A program made the translations under genes and the position numbers. Under the pieces are notes generated by a model, which worked only from the letters and a program-made list of their open reading frames with translations, did not search any database and was not told where the DNA came from. A stretch of DNA of 13,936 bases from positions 1 through 13,936 of the forward strand of contig CAIRAS010000112.1 in assembly GCA_903876615.1 (NCBI GenBank). The letters run 5' to 3'. This stretch comes from an uncultured Holophagaceae bacterium (lineage in GTDB: Bacteria > Acidobacteriota > Holophagae > Holophagales > Holophagaceae). Below are positions 13,863 through 13,936 of this stretch, in pieces. Numbering within the stretch: position 1 is the stretch's first letter; the number at the start of each line of letters is the position of its first letter.

Positions 13863-13936
13863 TCAAGTCCGCGACTTGCCCATCAGGCCCGAGGGCTTGA
13901 AGAGCAACACCAGCAGGAAGAGCACGAAGACCACCA
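13863..13936 (-). CDS. livH: Branched-chain amino acid ABC transporter permease LivH, C-terminal end
   Basis: Only the last 23 codons and the stop are in the window; the gene continues past the right edge. The visible tail is a hydrophobic segment (VVFVLFLLVLLF) followed by KPSGLMGKSRT, which fits the RPxGLxG ending of LivH permeases. It sits 10 bases before livM in the order livH-livM-livG-livF expected for these operons. The call depends on this short tail and on gene order. Confidence 0.8.
   Translation of the reverse strand, partial: VVFVLFLLVLLFKPSGLMGKSRT

Noticed and set aside
12911..13900. Open frame of 329 codons on the plus strand opposite livM, rich in His, Asp and Gly
   Set aside because: It is the mirror of hydrophobic permease codons, which gives such a composition; livM is clearly the real gene.
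1..13936. CRISPR array, tRNA, rRNA, insertion sequence, toxin-antitoxin or phage gene
   Set aside because: No regularly spaced repeats, no cloverleaf with a CCA end, no transposase motif or terminal inverted repeats, and no such protein family was found on either strand.

Overview
The window is dense, high-GC, Gram-negative-type DNA. It carries a lipid A gene next to fabZ, the futalosine-pathway menaquinone gene mqnA, an exported S9B dipeptidyl peptidase, and a Liv-type amino acid ABC transporter. My best guess for the source is an Acidobacteriota of the Holophaga/Geothrix kind. This rests on gene content and base composition only and is an inference. I see no rRNA, tRNA, CRISPR array, insertion sequence or phage gene. 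Nearly everything belongs to known families, and I do not see a clear new multi-gene defence or mobile system.

Layout, left to right. (1) Positions 1-2483, minus strand: a GAF + HD-GYP signalling protein, then fabZ, then the start of lpxA, which continues off the left edge. (2) Positions 2389-4010, plus strand: a TrmA/RlmD-type RNA uracil-C5 methyltransferase overlapping speD by ATGA. (3) Positions 4011-5023, minus strand: two overlapping O6-alkylguanine-DNA alkyltransferase homologues. One has the catalytic PCHRV motif. The other has PAHRV and has also lost the arginine finger and the helix-turn-helix tyrosine. (4) Positions 5110-9514, plus strand: mqnA, a PepQ-type prolidase and a secreted dipeptidyl peptidase IV-like enzyme. 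(5) Positions 9511-10776, minus strand: a POT/PTR2-like peptide transporter that meets the peptidase tail to tail at a shared CTAG. (6) Positions 10954-13936, minus strand: a livH(partial)-livM-livG-livF-CBS-protein operon ending at a very strong hairpin terminator.

How the genes fit together. The secreted Xaa-Pro dipeptidyl peptidase, the peptide importer, the cytoplasmic prolidase and the branched-chain amino acid ABC transporter together suggest peptide and amino acid scavenging. The CBS protein is translationally close to livF and could couple transport or metabolism to adenylate state. FabZ and LpxA supply the fatty-acid and lipid A pathways. MqnA starts menaquinone synthesis. SpeD supplies the aminopropyl donor for polyamines.

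The points most worth a second look are: the degenerate alkyltransferase overlapping an active one; the roughly 108-residue insertion inside the HD-GYP domain; an apparent one-base frameshift in lpxA at a G run; the unresolved head-to-head start region at 2389-2483, where another one-base G-run change would give a better start; and the CBS gene in the liv operon.
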